64,000 bases of DNA from Crotophaga sulcirostris (GCA_013397455.1 VYZB01000535.1:475076-539075), one strand, 5' to 3'. Positions 37,336 through 55,712 are shown, counted from the stretch's first letter. The notes: generated from the letters alone by a model not told the origin. Translations and numbers: made by a program.

Positions 37336-39611
37336 TTCAATAATCAGGCAAATTAAAATTGGGTGGTTTTCATTTCTTCAAATTCCCCCAATTTTCCACA
37401 AAGTAGGAATAAGCCCTTCTGACAGCTCTGACTCAGATTGAAAGGCAGAAGAAGTGACAAGTTTGATGGCTTGAGAATAAAATCAGAGAAAACACACTTG
37501 CAAATGACATCAGCTTCATACAGAATTGAAGCAGATGATAAAAAAGTGACAGCAGAAGAAAAATCATACATTGTAGGAACCCATAAATCAGGAGAACTTG
37601 ATTGACAGCATAGTAACACCTACAGAAAAAGAGACTAGAATTGCTGGTAGAACATTTTAAAGAATTTAAATTAATTCCTCCATTCCAGAAAAAGAGATTC
37701 TGTTGACACTGGAAGCACCTAGGATTTCAATCTGTTTTGAAACATCAAGCTGCCAATATTTTCATCTTTTCTGCAACACAACCATTAAGGAGAATTAAAA
37801 TGCAGCATTGCTAAATGATTGCCAGTGCATAATCCAACACAGGAGAGAGAGATTAAAGCTGGTTTGCCAGCTGCAGCCTCACCCAGCTGCAGGAGAACAC
37901 CACAGCCAACACTCCAGCAGCACTCAAGGACAGCAGCTCCAAAGGGAGAGGGTGCAGACAGATTTAACACAGCACAAAGGCTCTTCAGAGCACATCTGAA
38001 CAGCCAGAAGTACACATTGCCAACTGGTTAATACAGGATTACTAAACCCAGAGGAATTCAGGTTATGCTGTTTCTCCTTAGAAAAGGACAAGGAGACCAC
38101 CTACCTGCATTATCATCCTTCCTTAACTGATTAGTCTTCTCCTGTCCCATCCCCTCTCCTCCCCTTTCTGCTTATAGAGAGGCACAGAGTAGCCAAAAGG
38201 CTGTACCCTAGGGCTAGGAGAGAAGTCAAGGGACTTGAAAAGGTTCAGCATCTGCAAGTCAGAAGACACTGGGGAGTCAAAAGAGAGACAGTATTTGACA
38301 TCCAGATTGAAAAATACGAATTTCAGGCCCAGTTCAGAGAATAGGTTGGAGAAGCCAAAGGAGGTTAAATCATGCCTACAAAGGCACGCGCGAGTTGCAC
38401 AACCCCAGCGTGCGACCAAAGACAAGCTGTTCCAAGTGGGGGAGTGCTCCCTCCCTTCTCTTTGTGAGCTGTCATGTTCTACACAACCTGGGACTTGTAT
38501 TATCAGCTCCTCATGATTCAGAAACTTCTCAAGAGATCAGTATCTAGGACTGAACTTTATCTAGCCAAGAGAATTATTTCTTCCGTACATCACTCTTTTG
38601 CTTTAAATTCAGTTTATTAGCCTTACTTTATTTTTATAGCAATCAAATTAAGTCACAATGGCTTAATTAAGAGTCACATACACTGGGTTTTTTTTTCCTG
38701 TGCATACATAGCCCATGGAAGAAGAGAGAATCATTTAATGATGGCCAAAGCATTTGTTTGTATTCAACCCAAGAGGAATTAATCAAACTGAAGTAAGCTT
38801 AAACTAAGTCACTCTGAGGATGCAGGGCAACAGAAAACTAAATGAGCCCTGGTGGGAACGAACTTCACTGTGCTATTTTTCAGGATGCTTTCAAAAAAAA
38901 TCAATAAAGCTCTTGAAATATTCTAAATCCAACCAAAGACCGGCTGCAAAGCAGCTAAATCAATTGAAGAGTGGAGGTTTGTTCTGCCCTGGGAATTGCT
39001 AAATAGAAACACAAGGACCATTTGGTGGTACAAACAGCATCCTCCCCAGCCCAACTCCCAGCCCAAGCATGTGGTGAGCAGCTCTCCCTCCATCAGCACC
39101 GATGCAAACACCAGGGAATCCTGCTCTGCTCAGCACCCTTGTTCAGCACACAGCTCTACACTTTGGAGCACGTGGAGAGGTGCCCCCTGGGTCAGCCAAA
39201 AGAGCAGTCACCGTGGCTCTTGCAGGAGACTGGCTTTGTGGTTTGCCCAGTGAGATTCAGCTTTCTACTCCGATCTTCCCCACAGCCCAAGGGAGAGGTG
39301 ACTTTTCTGCTCACTTAATTAAATCCAGGGCAAAGGACAATTTTCTCTGTTTGACAGGGAAACCATCTCCCAAGCCCGAAGGTTTGCTGTGAGCCAGACA
39401 CAAAATGTCATCACATCTTTAATTAAAACCTTAGTGCAGCACACCCCGTGTATCCACACCCACCGGGGCCCGGGTCCCACCGCGCAGCCACGGGGCCACC
39501 TCACACAGGAACCAGGAAGCACGATTTGATTTCTTACAAAAGAGCCCAGAGTTAATGTGCTTCAGGAGGGGCTTTGGTAAAGATGCTTTAAAGGTTATCC
39601 CTGAAATTTGC
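37336..39611. other. intergenic DNA, no recognised gene
   Basis: Unique sequence. A small GC-rich spot lies near 39450-39510. Short open frames on both strands (up to 100 codons) have no recognisable features. Confidence 0.5.
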
Positions 39612-39755
39612 AGATCATAAAATCACAGAATGGTTTGGGTCAGAGGGGACCTCAAAGCCCATCCAGTTCCACCCCTGCCATGGGCAGGGACACCTCCCAC
39701 TGGGTCAGGGGGCTCCAAGCCCCATCCAACCTGGCCTGGAACACCTCCAGGGATG
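39612..39755 (-). mobile_element. CR1 LINE 3' end (main type), truncated
   Basis: Runs from AGATCATAAAATCACAGAAT through GGGCAGGGACACCTCCCACT to CACCTCCAGGGATGAACTT. Minus orientation. The 5' truncation point falls at the CTCCAGGGATG box, similar to the copy at 49833, which stops just before it. Confidence 0.94.
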
Positions 39756-41370
39756 AACTTGGCATCGCAAACGTCCATTTGAACTCATGTCATCAGTGAT
39801 GTCAGAGTTTGGGCACCCAAGTCTGTGCAGCAATGCCTACACACCAGAATAGTGAGCTATAAAATAAGAACCACGAGGGCTTGTTTCAGTAGTTCACAGC
39901 ACGGGCTCGTGGCTTCAGACAACAAACACAGCTGAGGTACAGCAGGGCAAACCACCCAACACGCACACGGCAAGTGAGATCCTTTGATACAGATTTCCAC
40001 GGGGTGTGTTGTAAGTTCTCTTACCAAAAACTCTTTACAAAGCTACTAAGAGATAATTGAGAAGTTTTTCCACGTGAGTAAATTGCCACAGAGAAGCTAC
40101 AGAGCAGGAACCAACAGTTCTTACAACAGAGAGGTGACCAGCAGAACAGCACAGGCAGTTGCTGTATTGAGACCTGAAAAGGAGGTGAGCAGCGAAACCC
40201 AAGGTTCTCATGCTGTAAATCCAGGGAAGTAAAGAAGAGGACCGACTACAAAGAGCTGCAGGACTTCATTTCATTAAGCATTAGGATGAGAGATCCAAAT
40301 TGCTCATGTTTACATTGACTGACAAAATGATGCATTGGGAAAACATGATCCTGATTTTACTTTCCCAAGGAGGAGCTGCTGCCATGCACAAACAACACCT
40401 TGCGATGGTAACAGATTGCTCTAAGAAGTGTTGGCTTGGTATGCACTGGTTATTAAGATAAGGCAAATCCAACACTGGGAATAATTAGAAAACAAAGAAC
40501 AAAACATCATCATTATTCCAAAATATGAATGAAATGAAGGATTTATACCAACGACTGCGTGTGCATTTTTTAAATTCACAACACATCCCTGGAGGGAAAT
40601 GTGAAACAGAAGCATGCACGGAGAATCCATTTCCCACCATGGGTCAGTCTCCCCCTGCATTATCTGCACTCAACAGCTACAGCATCCGCCAAGGCAGAAG
40701 ATTGGAGCCATAACTGGAAAGCATATCAGCATTTGAGCATGCTTTCAGCAGCTGTAACTGAGGGAACAAAGAGGATAATGAGATTATTTAGATTACAAGT
40801 AGATAATCACCAGGTATGATGCAGCTCTGTTTTAAGGGAAATGGTTCTGTATCTCAGATGAAATTCTGCCTAACAGTCACTCTAACAGACCAAAACGTCA
40901 AAGTAGCGAACGTTGAACAGCTCAGGCACCCAAGACCTGCTCAGTAAAGGCTTCATGCAAGTCATTAACAAAACCAACTGAACAGGCCTGTTTTCCTTCT
41001 GCTCTTGCACAGGCAGGACAGGTCCTGTCTGGCAACTTCTGCTTCCAGCTCCTTCTATGAGAAGGGTTCAAGTACCAGCAGGCCATGGCCAGTAACAGAG
41101 ACCCAAAAAAGGGAATCTTGAAGTGCACCCAGTTAGTGCTGTGCGGTACCTGCTGGAGGAATCTTTTGTTTCACAGTGAACACGTGGGGGATTTAAGTCA
41201 GGCACTTTCACAAATAGGTAACTTTAAGTTTTGATACTTTGACTCATTTCAAATACGAGGCAAATGTCACTGCTCAGCCACAGGAACAGGTTACCACAAA
41301 GGTAAGATGTGAATTTGCATTGGCCATCCCATGGTAACCAACTCTGCAGAGACACTTTGGGACGAGAGGA
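39756..41370. other. intergenic DNA, no recognised gene
   Basis: Unique sequence between CR1 copies. Open frames near 40.3-40.8 kb on both strands lack protein features. Confidence 0.5.
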
Positions 41371-41605
41371 AACTGCCTCAAGTTGCACCAGGGCAGGTTC
41401 AGATTAGATATCAGGAAAAATTTCTTCACCAAAAGGGTTCTGAGACACTGGAAGAGGCTGCCCAGGGAGGTGGTGGAGTCCCCATCCCTGGGGGTGTTTA
41501 GAAGATGTGCAGATGAGGTGCTCAGAGATCTAGTTTAGTACTGGACAGGTACGGTCGGACTCAATGATCTCAAAGGTCTTTTCCAACCAAACAATTCTCC
41601 CAATA
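41371..41605 (+). mobile_element. CR1 LINE 3' fragment (third type)
   Basis: Contains AGATTAGATATCAGGAAAAA, GAGGCTGCCCAGGGAGGTGG, a variable segment, then GGACTCAATGATCTCAAAGG and CTTTTCCAACCAAACAATTC. This differs from both other types in the region before the tail. Its nearest relative in the window is at 46621-46841. Plus orientation. Confidence 0.9.
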
Positions 41606-42837
41606 CAACACCTCCGAGCTGCTCCAAGCTCCTGCGGAGGAGCAGTAATCTCTCCAGTTGCACCACCCCAGCTCTTCGCAGTACATTCTGACCTCCACCA
41701 ATCCTTACTCTGGCCAGATGCTCTTGTCCCAAGAGTGCCCCTCGTCCACAGGGTACCACCTACCAGCCATCCCCAGGTGATCATTGGTGAACCATTCCCT
41801 GTACAGCACCGTTCAGTTTGCTGACAGATGGCAAACGGTGCTAACGAATAAATTACCTGCTGACTCTTAACAGAAACTGGTGATGACCTGGGGTCATGTC
41901 AGAAACTGCAACAGGTTTTTTTTAAGGAATGATTAGTTAAAAAAAAAATTCTAAAGAGGCAATAAGCGCTACTACTAAATTCATTCTGCTGTCATCATTA
42001 GGGGAGCCAACCTTCCTGTTCTGTGCTAATTAGATGAGTGAGCAGAAGCTCCGAAAGAATAACATTAACCAAAGTGTACCTGGAGCATCCCAGGGGCAGA
42101 CAGAGACAGCCAGAAGGGATTTTGGAGTACTCATTGCCTATGACATTTTAGAAACCCCTTAAACCAGTTAGTCAGGTTAGGTCAAGATCGAGGCGTTTAA
42201 TCCTTCCACTCCCTCTAGCAAAGTACAAAGTGCTTTGTCAGGAGCTTTCAGTCAAGGCCAAATCAGCAAGCTGGTCTGTTTTGCTGATGGAGGAACACCT
42301 ATCCGTGGAGGAACCATTCAAAGATTAAATATAGATTTTCTGACCTTTGTCCTGTTAACAGGTACCATGGCTATAAAAACATCTTGTTGGGCCAGTATCA
42401 CACCAATTTACGGTATAAAAAGCAATGTCCTCTGGTACAAAATAACTTCCTCTGTCCTGTAAGTGCTAGAGAGGGTCGAAGGCAGGAGCCAAATTCAAGC
42501 AGCTGGTTTTTATTCTGTCGTTCTACAGAACAGTCCTCTCACTGGGGTTGTCACAGCATACACGGCAAACATCTTTCGTTCCCTCAGGACTTAGTCTTTG
42601 CAGTTGGTTTCTATGAAGTTTTTAGAACTTGCAGAAAGTAAACGATCACATTAGAGAAAAATTAAAAGGGATGAATCTGGCTGATCACATTTTTATCAAA
42701 TAATAGGCATCAAAGACTTTTGCTTCAAAGTATTCATCCACCAACACTTCCACAACAACTGCAGAAGGGCACCAAGGAGATACAACTGTAGAAGAGTTGA
42801 ATACTGACCCAGTTAGAACCCTCTCCCTCATCTGTAT
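41606..42837. other. intergenic DNA, no recognised gene
   Basis: Unique sequence. The minus strand has an AATAAA near 42508-42513, far downstream of the CACUL1 stop. It could serve a very long 3' UTR, but nothing else supports that. Confidence 0.4.
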
Positions 42838-43237
42838 TGAAGACCAGGTGGAGAGTTGTTCAGCTTGAAGAGGAGAGGGCTCTGGGGAGACCTTAGAAGC
42901 AGCCTCCCAGTACTGAAAGGGGCTCCAGGAAAGCTGGGGAGGGGCTCCTTATCAGGGAGTGCAGGGATAGGACAAGGGGGAACGGCACTAAATTGGAAGG
43001 GGGAAGATCTATATTAGACATTAGGAAGAAATTGTTCACAATGAGGGTGGGGAGGCCCTGGCCCAGGTTGCCCAGAGCAGTGGTGGCTGCCCCATCCCTG
43101 GAGGTGTTCCAGGCCAGGTTGGATGGGGCTTGGAGCCCCCTGACCCAGTGGGAGGTGTCCCTGCCCGTGGCAGGGGTTGGGACTGGATGGGCTTTAAGTA
43201 TCCTTCCAACCCAAACCATTCCATGATTCTACGATAA
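42838..43237 (+). mobile_element. CR1 LINE 3' fragment, long copy (main type)
   Basis: Plus orientation. Motifs in order are GTTCAGCTTGAAGAGGAGAG, AAAGGGGCTCCAGGAAAGCT, GGTGGGGAGGCCCTGGCCCA, GTGTCCCTGCCCGTGGCAGG and a CCATTCCATGATTCTACGAT tail. It is about 400 bases long and one of the best-preserved copies in the window. Confidence 0.95.
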
Positions 43238-46218
43238 TTGCCTCCCATTGCCGCAGTCAGCAGGATGAATTGAAAGATTTCAACTTCCCAAAGCAAGAAA
43301 TGAAATTCATCTAAAAATATTTTAATGTAGCAAGTTTGGCTATAGAACCAGTGCAACATCAAGAGGACATCCATTGTGTAACCAACTTTACTGCTTAATC
43401 TTAACAGAGTAAGCTAGAGATGCAACGGCTTAACCACAAGTTAAATTAAATATTGCAGTTAGGATCATGCTGTTGGTAAGTTGTGGCTTTACAGAACCAG
43501 TGCTCAGGTTGGCTGAGTTAGTTTTACTGTCAGTAAAATGCAAGTTTACAGAGAAACAAAATAATTTAGTAGAGTACGCTGTATTCTGCTTCATGCTCGG
43601 TCACAATGATAACGTCTTTGACAGATAAACAATATTTCAGCATTATGGTAATAATGCCAAAACATACAGGAATTTTAATGTTGAATTTACAACATAATAC
43701 AGTGCTTAACAAACAGATTTCTCAGGTAGGGAGGCCAGGTGAGAATGCTACACAGGACTAAAAGGCATCCAAGCACCACCCAGTGCGTACGAAGTGAACC
43801 ACGCTGATAGGAACGCTCTACCTTTAGATGGAATTATCGTTCTGGAAGTTGGTGTCCCAAACATAACACAAGGGAAAAAGAAAGTTGAAGCCTTGCCTCC
43901 AACATGAAGCCATATGTTGTTTACAAATTTGAACCAGAAAACCACATTAACAGAAAAACATTGCAATCACTCGACAGAGATGACAGAGCTTGATTACTGA
44001 GTTATGTGAACTAGAATGGTAACGCAGCTGTAAACAAATAAGTCAATGCATCTATTCTTAACTCCAGAATATTGTCATTCCAGTGAATAGTGATCTTTAA
44101 AGCTAAGGACTCTATCAGAGGTTGTATTTTTGTTTAAAGCCAAAACTGATAAAAACCTGGAATCTGGCAAATCATTTTTGTTCTCTGTTAGCCCACATCG
44201 ACTCCTCCATCGCCTACTTCTGCAAAATTTTTCAAAGATCCTGGTTTTGTTCAATTCTGTTTCAAGATAAGTAGCCAAGTTGAAGCAAACATTATCAACA
44301 CTTGAGAATTCATACTTGGAGTGATTTAGTTTTCCACTGTTGGGATGAGATTATACTGCTAGCATTGCACTACATCAAAAACAAACCACTGAAGCACTCA
44401 TTTTTAAGTTTAAAAGGAAAACTTTCTCAAAATTAAGCAGGCTTTGCAAATAGGCAAAGAAATATATTGTTAAATCAGATTTGAATCCATCAATCGTAGC
44501 AGTACCCTCCTATGCTTCCTCCTCCCCCCTCCCATCCTCAACAGCGCTGCCAAAGTGGCTGATATGAAACCAACAGGACTAAATTAATTTACATGAAAAC
44601 TGACTACCAAACAAAAAGAAAAAGAAACTTTGTCCCTGCCGCATCTGGTTTTTAGCTTTTTTCCTGCATTTTGTAAGGAACTCGTGCAAGCATTGAGGAG
44701 GTTGTGTTAGTTTTTCTGTGTTGTTTTTAATAGGTGTAAGATTCGTGCGAGACAAAACCAAACAACCTTTTGTTTTACTTCAGAAAATTTTTATATTACC
44801 AATTCATTTATCTTTATGACCAAAGACAAGAGAAAATAAATCCATAGTAACGAAAAAAAACCCTGTAGTCAAACTGCTTTTTCAAGTATGTTTCTCCCCT
44901 CATGAAGGAACTGCATTAGCCACACTACGGATTAAACCCCACATTCAGCATCACCAGGATTCAGACCACAGGTCTGGATCTCCTGGAACAGGGTTCAACT
45001 GGAGCTCCAGCTGGAAACTGGAGGCCCATGGGCACACGTGCACGCATTACACCACTCCTCAACTCCAAGATTCCAACAGCACCCACTACCAGCCCTCATC
45101 ACGTCCCCAACACAGGAGAAACAACACAGGAGCCACAGTGATCCAAGACAGGTACCATCATTTGCTGATCTACCAGCTGCAGGTCTGGTTTGTGCTGACA
45201 GAGATGCACTTTGCAGACCTATTAGACTGGAGCATTTTGCCCAAGATGTTTCTACACAGCACAGCATAAAACACATCTTAATGTTTCATTCAGTCCAGAA
45301 TTCACATCTCAATCTATTGCAATTATGGAAGCCAATAAAAAGTCAATGAGAGGGGCTCTACAAGAGTTGGTCCCAGCATTAAACATCAATACACATGAAA
45401 ATAAAAGGGGACAAACTTCCAAGTCAGTGATGGTGATAGGTTCAACTTTTCCTCCTTCTTAAATTCACCTCCCATTAATGCAAGAGAAAAGTGCAACTTT
45501 GCAGCATGTTTGTTCACATCAAGTTTTTCCTTGAGAGCACATTTTGCAGTCACAAAATATGGTCTCTAAAGTTGCAAAGTGCACAAGCTGAAGGCACAGA
45601 GTACAAACACACAAGAAAAGAGATTTCGAAATACAAAATAAAAGAGATAAAAGAAAAAATCTGGAATTTGAAACTCCCTGACAAAAGATACATTTATATG
45701 GGACCAACTCTTAAAAGGTGACAGTTTTTAAACTAAGGAACAAATACTGCAAAATAACAAAACTTTAATCTTATTCTTTAAGTAAAAGCTCCAGAAAATA
45801 CCTTGAAGTTTAAAAACTAATACACCGACGTGTTAACTAGTTTTAAGAATGTCCTTAATATTAAGAAAAGAGTGCAAAAAAGGTTCCTCCATTCTAACGC
45901 TTTTGGAAGCTGCTGATTTCGGCTGCCCGTCTATTTCCACTTTGAAAGGATTGCTTTTCAAGGTGCATTCCTCACAAAAATTGCAAACCATGAGCTTGTT
46001 GAGAGGCCAGACCAAGGAATCATGTCTTTCAAAGTCATCTTGGTTATAGCAGCAACTGACATTTTTATTATATGAAGAAGAAAGTCCAAAACTCTTCTTT
46101 GAGGCATAATTCGTGTCAGAGCTCGAGTATCAGCAATTGCCAAAGGAGGCTCCGGATACCACCTGCGCTCCTCCAGTGTCTGTTCTGGCTAGGAATAGAA
46201 GCTGATCCAGTATATTCA
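43238..46218. other. CACUL1 3' flank and possible long 3' UTR
   Basis: A CR1-free 3 kb stretch lies immediately downstream of the minus-strand CACUL1 stop codon. At least the proximal part must be 3' UTR. How far the UTR extends is unknown, because a candidate poly(A) signal already lies at 46064-46069. The open frames here on either strand show no protein features. Confidence 0.5.
46064..46069 (-). promoter_or_regulatory. CACUL1: candidate proximal poly(A) signal of CACUL1
   Basis: The minus strand reads AATAAA about 150 bases after the CACUL1 stop codon. It would give a short 3' UTR. More distal sites are possible, and transcript data are lacking. Confidence 0.35.
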
Positions 46219-46259
46219 TTATCTGTACCCCCTGGAGCTTGCACAAGCTGATGAGCCAT
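46219..46259 (-). CDS. CACUL1: CACUL1 terminal coding exon (C-terminus and stop)
   Basis: A 41-base coding part completes a split Asn codon, then encodes GSSACASSRGYR and TAA. This closely matches the human CACUL1 C-terminus as I remember it (NSSSACASSRGYR). On the minus strand a TTTCAG acceptor precedes it (AG at 46260-46261). The incoming phase (one base from the previous exon) fits the exon at 47622-47665 exactly. The rest of this exon, towards lower coordinates, is 3' UTR. The tail is Ser-rich and probably disordered. Confidence 0.88.
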
Positions 46260-47621
46260 CTGAAATTATATAAAAGGTTCAACAAATACTCTCAGATTAA
46301 ACTTTCCCCCCACATCCTTTGTCCCCATTCCCCCAAAATCCAGCAAACCAGCACTGCCTGCAAAACATTAACAGTGTAAACTGAAGCTGAGACACCAAGT
46401 CAACAGCTATTCGTTCATTTCAGGTTCTAATAATAGTTCATTGTAAGACTTTACAACATTTTATGGTAGGAAATAAAGCAAAAGTACTCTGCTGAAAGCT
46501 ATAGGAAGAAGGTTAGCAGTGAGAACACAACAGAATGAACTGAAGTTAACGACAGCACCAGAACAGATATTACTACCCAATACCCAAGGCTATTTTAATG
46601 ACCAGCAGTTTGGCTGTCAAGCATTGGAAGGGGCTGCCCAGCATTGGAAGGGGCTGCCCAGGGAGGTGGTTGAGTCCCCATCCCTGGAGGTGTCTCAAAG
46701 ATGAGTAGATGTCGTACTTGGGGACACAGTCTGGTGGCAAAGCCCCCTGGTGGCAGGGCTGGATCAAGGGTCAGACTCGATGGTCTTAAAGGTCTTTTCC
46801 AACCGAAACCATTCTGTGATTCTACGATTCTGTGATCAGGACGTTGCATTTAAATCCTGACCTGGAAGGTATGGGACTAGGTTCTCTCCTGGCCAAACAT
46901 TTAGCCATCACAGAAGATAGGACTTTTGACTGACTGCACCCAAATTAAGGATGCCTGGAGTAAAGCAACAAACTGGGAATGGAAGTATTTCTCCCTGTGC
47001 TTCTTCCTGCAATGCCCTAATCTATATTGGGGAAAACTGAGGGAGTTACAAAGTGAAGAATCTCATCATTAGGCATGCAGCAAGAGGCTTCATCTACCAA
47101 TGGAAGAGAACATCCTTTAGTATCTCGACACAGGTGACTCCCGTGTTCTATCGGACATAACTGGGGATTCTGAGTTGAAAAGCACAACCCTTCCAAACCT
47201 TCTGTTCTGCCAACAGACAGAAGCTCACTTTGGTGATTTACATCCAAGATGGACTGTGTCATCACTCCATTGTCTGTAAAGTGTATCCTGACCAGGCAGA
47301 GACTTTGGACAACTGCACTATTTTTCCTTAAGACCTCAGCTGTGTACCTACGTGAAGTGGAAGTATCTTGTCCTTAGCAGCTAGGATATCTCATTACCCC
47401 ACAGTGGGACTCTAGCACAGTTAACCAACCTCTAGACCCAAGAAGTTTGCATCATTACGTAGAACAGTAAAGGTTCCACTGGCAAACAGCGAGCTACAAC
47501 ATGGAGGTGCCACCTGTGGCACCTTGCCACCCTCCTGAGATTCCAGAACACTTCGCTACCTGTACACCTGACCCACAAGGGATGGCGGCGCGCTGGAGGG
47601 CAGGGTTAGGTGCACACTTAC
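46260..47621 (-). other. CACUL1: CACUL1 last intron
   Basis: A GT-AG intron on the minus strand with donor GTAAGT at 47616-47621 and acceptor TTTCAG. It contains an antisense CR1 fragment at 46621-46841 that carries a perfect 20-base tandem duplication. No other element recognised. Confidence 0.85.
46621..46841 (+). mobile_element. CR1 LINE 3' fragment (third type) with 20-bp tandem duplication
   Basis: Plus orientation, antisense within the last CACUL1 intron. It begins with two perfect tandem copies of a 20-base unit (46621-46640 and 46641-46660), then GGGAGGTGGTTGAGTCCCCA, GGTCAGACTCGATGGTCTTA and an octamer tail CCATTCTGTGATTCTACGAT repeated. The duplication is not present in the other copies. 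Confidence 0.93.
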
Positions 47622-47665
47622 TGTAAGCTAACTCTTCTCCAGCTCTCTTGCGTGACTGGTCACCT
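47622..47665 (-). CDS. CACUL1: CACUL1 penultimate coding exon (44 bases)
   Basis: A very small exon encoding the end of an Arg codon followed by GDQSRKRAGEELAY and the first base of Asn. The human protein has GDQSRKRAGDELAYN at this place, as I recall it. A TTTCCTAG acceptor and a perfect GTAAGT donor flank it. The basic cluster RKR is a plausible nuclear-localisation contributor (inference). Phases on both sides agree with the neighbouring exons. Confidence 0.9.
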
Positions 47666-53550
<5,885 letters not shown>

Positions 53551-53711
53551 CTATGCTTGCATAGCAAGCTCAAAAAGTACTGGATGCACCAAGCCCACAC
53601 AAAGCAAAACACACATCATTCCATTTCTGCTACAACTCCCTCTACCAAGAACAGTTTTATTCAGCAACAAGTTTTCACTTCGGACTCCATCACTGCCCAG
53701 CAAAAGGTGTG

Positions 53712-53764
53712 TTCAGGATGGGCTTTAAGGTTCCAACCCAAAGCATTCTGTGATTCTATGAAAA
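53712..53764 (+). mobile_element. very short CR1 3' tail
   Basis: The sequence GGATGGGCTTTAAGGTTCCA followed by AGCATTCTGTGATTCTATGA is the terminal ~50 bases of a CR1 in plus orientation. An extreme 5' truncation. Confidence 0.85.
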
Positions 53765-55336
53765 CCTACTGCTGTCCAACACACTGTCAGCCTGCAGCCC
53801 CAAGCAAAACCTGGCGATGCAAAACCTGAATGGGCCAACTTTATGACAGGCCTTGCAGAGCCCAGAGCGACAGCACCGCTATTTGCTGCGTGCTAGGCTA
53901 TTGTTCCCAAAGAAGGAAGTATGAGGCTAAAAAGATCTGTTTTGCAGCAAGCTGAGTTAAACTGGGAAGGGAACGAGGAAAAAGGGAAGCAATAACCACC
54001 GTTTCTTTTACAGATATTTACTCGGAGGGGTGTGGGGGAGCTGTGTTAGCGTTCAGGAGTGTTTACACACCCAGGGATGGAAGCGGAGCTGGAGTAACAC
54101 GTCCCTCCCCTATCCCTTCTCCATCCCAACCCACCCATATGCAGTGCTCTGCCTCTGGCCCAGCTCCCCCAGCTCTGGTCTTTCCAGGAGGGTGGCAGGT
54201 TCCCACTGTTCACACCCATACACACCCAAGGACAAAGCGTTGCTTGCCAATATCAAGCAAAACTTCTCTTCTCTCACCCCATTTTCCTCTCTGACAGTGC
54301 GAAGCCAGAAGAGGATGGAGAAGGCAGCAGGGAGTGGGATCTTGCAAGAAAACAAGCTCAAAGATTTCTCTAAAGCCAAAGCAGGGTGAGAAACACTGAA
54401 GGCGAGTTGCACCTTGACCACCTTACCAGAACATAAAACTCTTATCTTTACGAAGCAGATTTCTCAGCTTTTGTATGAACTCTCAGCAGAGAACAGGTAA
54501 AACTGATGCTGGCTTTTTGCTCTACTAAATATCCTACATTTATAGAAGTTTTTTCCCTTTCAGACTCACTTTTTTTCACCTCCCTCCTCAACACACTTAA
54601 TGAAGGCATGGGTAATTTTCACAGCAAACACCGACACGGGCGTTTCAGAAAGCAAAGCCAAACTGGCAAAGGAAGAAAGAGCATTATTCCAGATGCTGTT
54701 GCCACAGGTTATATACATTTATTCCTCATTTTGATCACAAGTTTTTAATCTCATTGCAGATGCAGTTCTCAGGGGTGGTCAAACAAGTTTTAGTTCAAAA
54801 TGCCAACAAGGTATAAAAGTGGCTCTGAACTCCAAGGACTCCCTTTTATATAGAGTTACGTATATAATTTGTTGCAAATGACATGCAGTGAAATCTGCAT
54901 TTCTAAGCAGTACAGATTCCTGCCTCGCTCCTTTTTAACCTCAGTTTTAAACACAGTTACGCTCTCTAATTTATGAAGCCTTGGTAGACAGCTTCTAAGA
55001 TGAAAGAAAAAGGAAAGTTCTACTTCAAAGAACATGTGAGACAAAAGGAGACCACAGCCTGACACCGGGCACCACTCTGCTCTCACTGACAGTATCCCCT
55101 CTGCATTAAAAAAAGGCAATAGAGACAGAGGTTGCCACGAACGTCTGTGATTTACTGCCATGGACAGACCCCAGCCATGGCACACAGCCAGTCTGCCACC
55201 CTTTCTACAGCGGACAGAAAAGACCGATATCTTTTTCCTCTGCTGAAGATGAAAACTCTCTGCTAGCTCACCTCACAAAGCCTATGTCACATTGAGAGAG
55301 ACATTTTAAGATGGAACAACTGCACACCCAGCTGCC

Positions 55337-55712
55337 TCCTGAGAACAACGTCAAGAGTCATTTACAGGGTTCAACAAGGCTCAATGCCAGGTCCTGCACC
55401 TGGGTCACAACAACCCCAGGCAACACTCCAGGCTTGGGGAAGAGCAGCTGGAAAGCTGCTCAGCAGAAAAGGTGTTGGTCAACAGCAGCTGAACACAAGC
55501 CAGCAGTGGCCCAGGTGGCCAAGAAGGCCACCAGCATCCTGGCTTGGGTCAGCCATGGGGTGGCCAGCAGGAGCAGGGCAGGGATCGGCCCCCTGTGCTC
55601 GGCGCTGGCGAGGCCGCACCTCGAATCCGTGGTTCAGTTTTGGGCCCCTCACTGCAAGAAGGACCTTGAGGGGCTGGAGCGCGTCCAGAGAAGGGAACAG
55701 AGCTGGGGAAGG
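55337..55712 (+). mobile_element. CR1 LINE internal fragment upstream of the usual 3' copies
   Basis: Contains GGGTTCAACAAGGCTCAATG, CAGGTCCTGCACCTGGGTCA, GGCCAAGAAGGCCACCAGCA and GGACCTTGAGGGGCTGGAGC. These belong to the 3' part of CR1 ORF2 and the start of the 3' UTR, further 5' than most copies here. Plus orientation, antisense to CACUL1. Open frames of 100-136 codons across it derive from the repeat. Confidence 0.9.

Noticed and set aside
47560..47600. Small GC-rich spot beside the 44-base CACUL1 exon as a promoter or CpG island
   Set aside because: Too short and located inside an intron near the 3' end of the gene.
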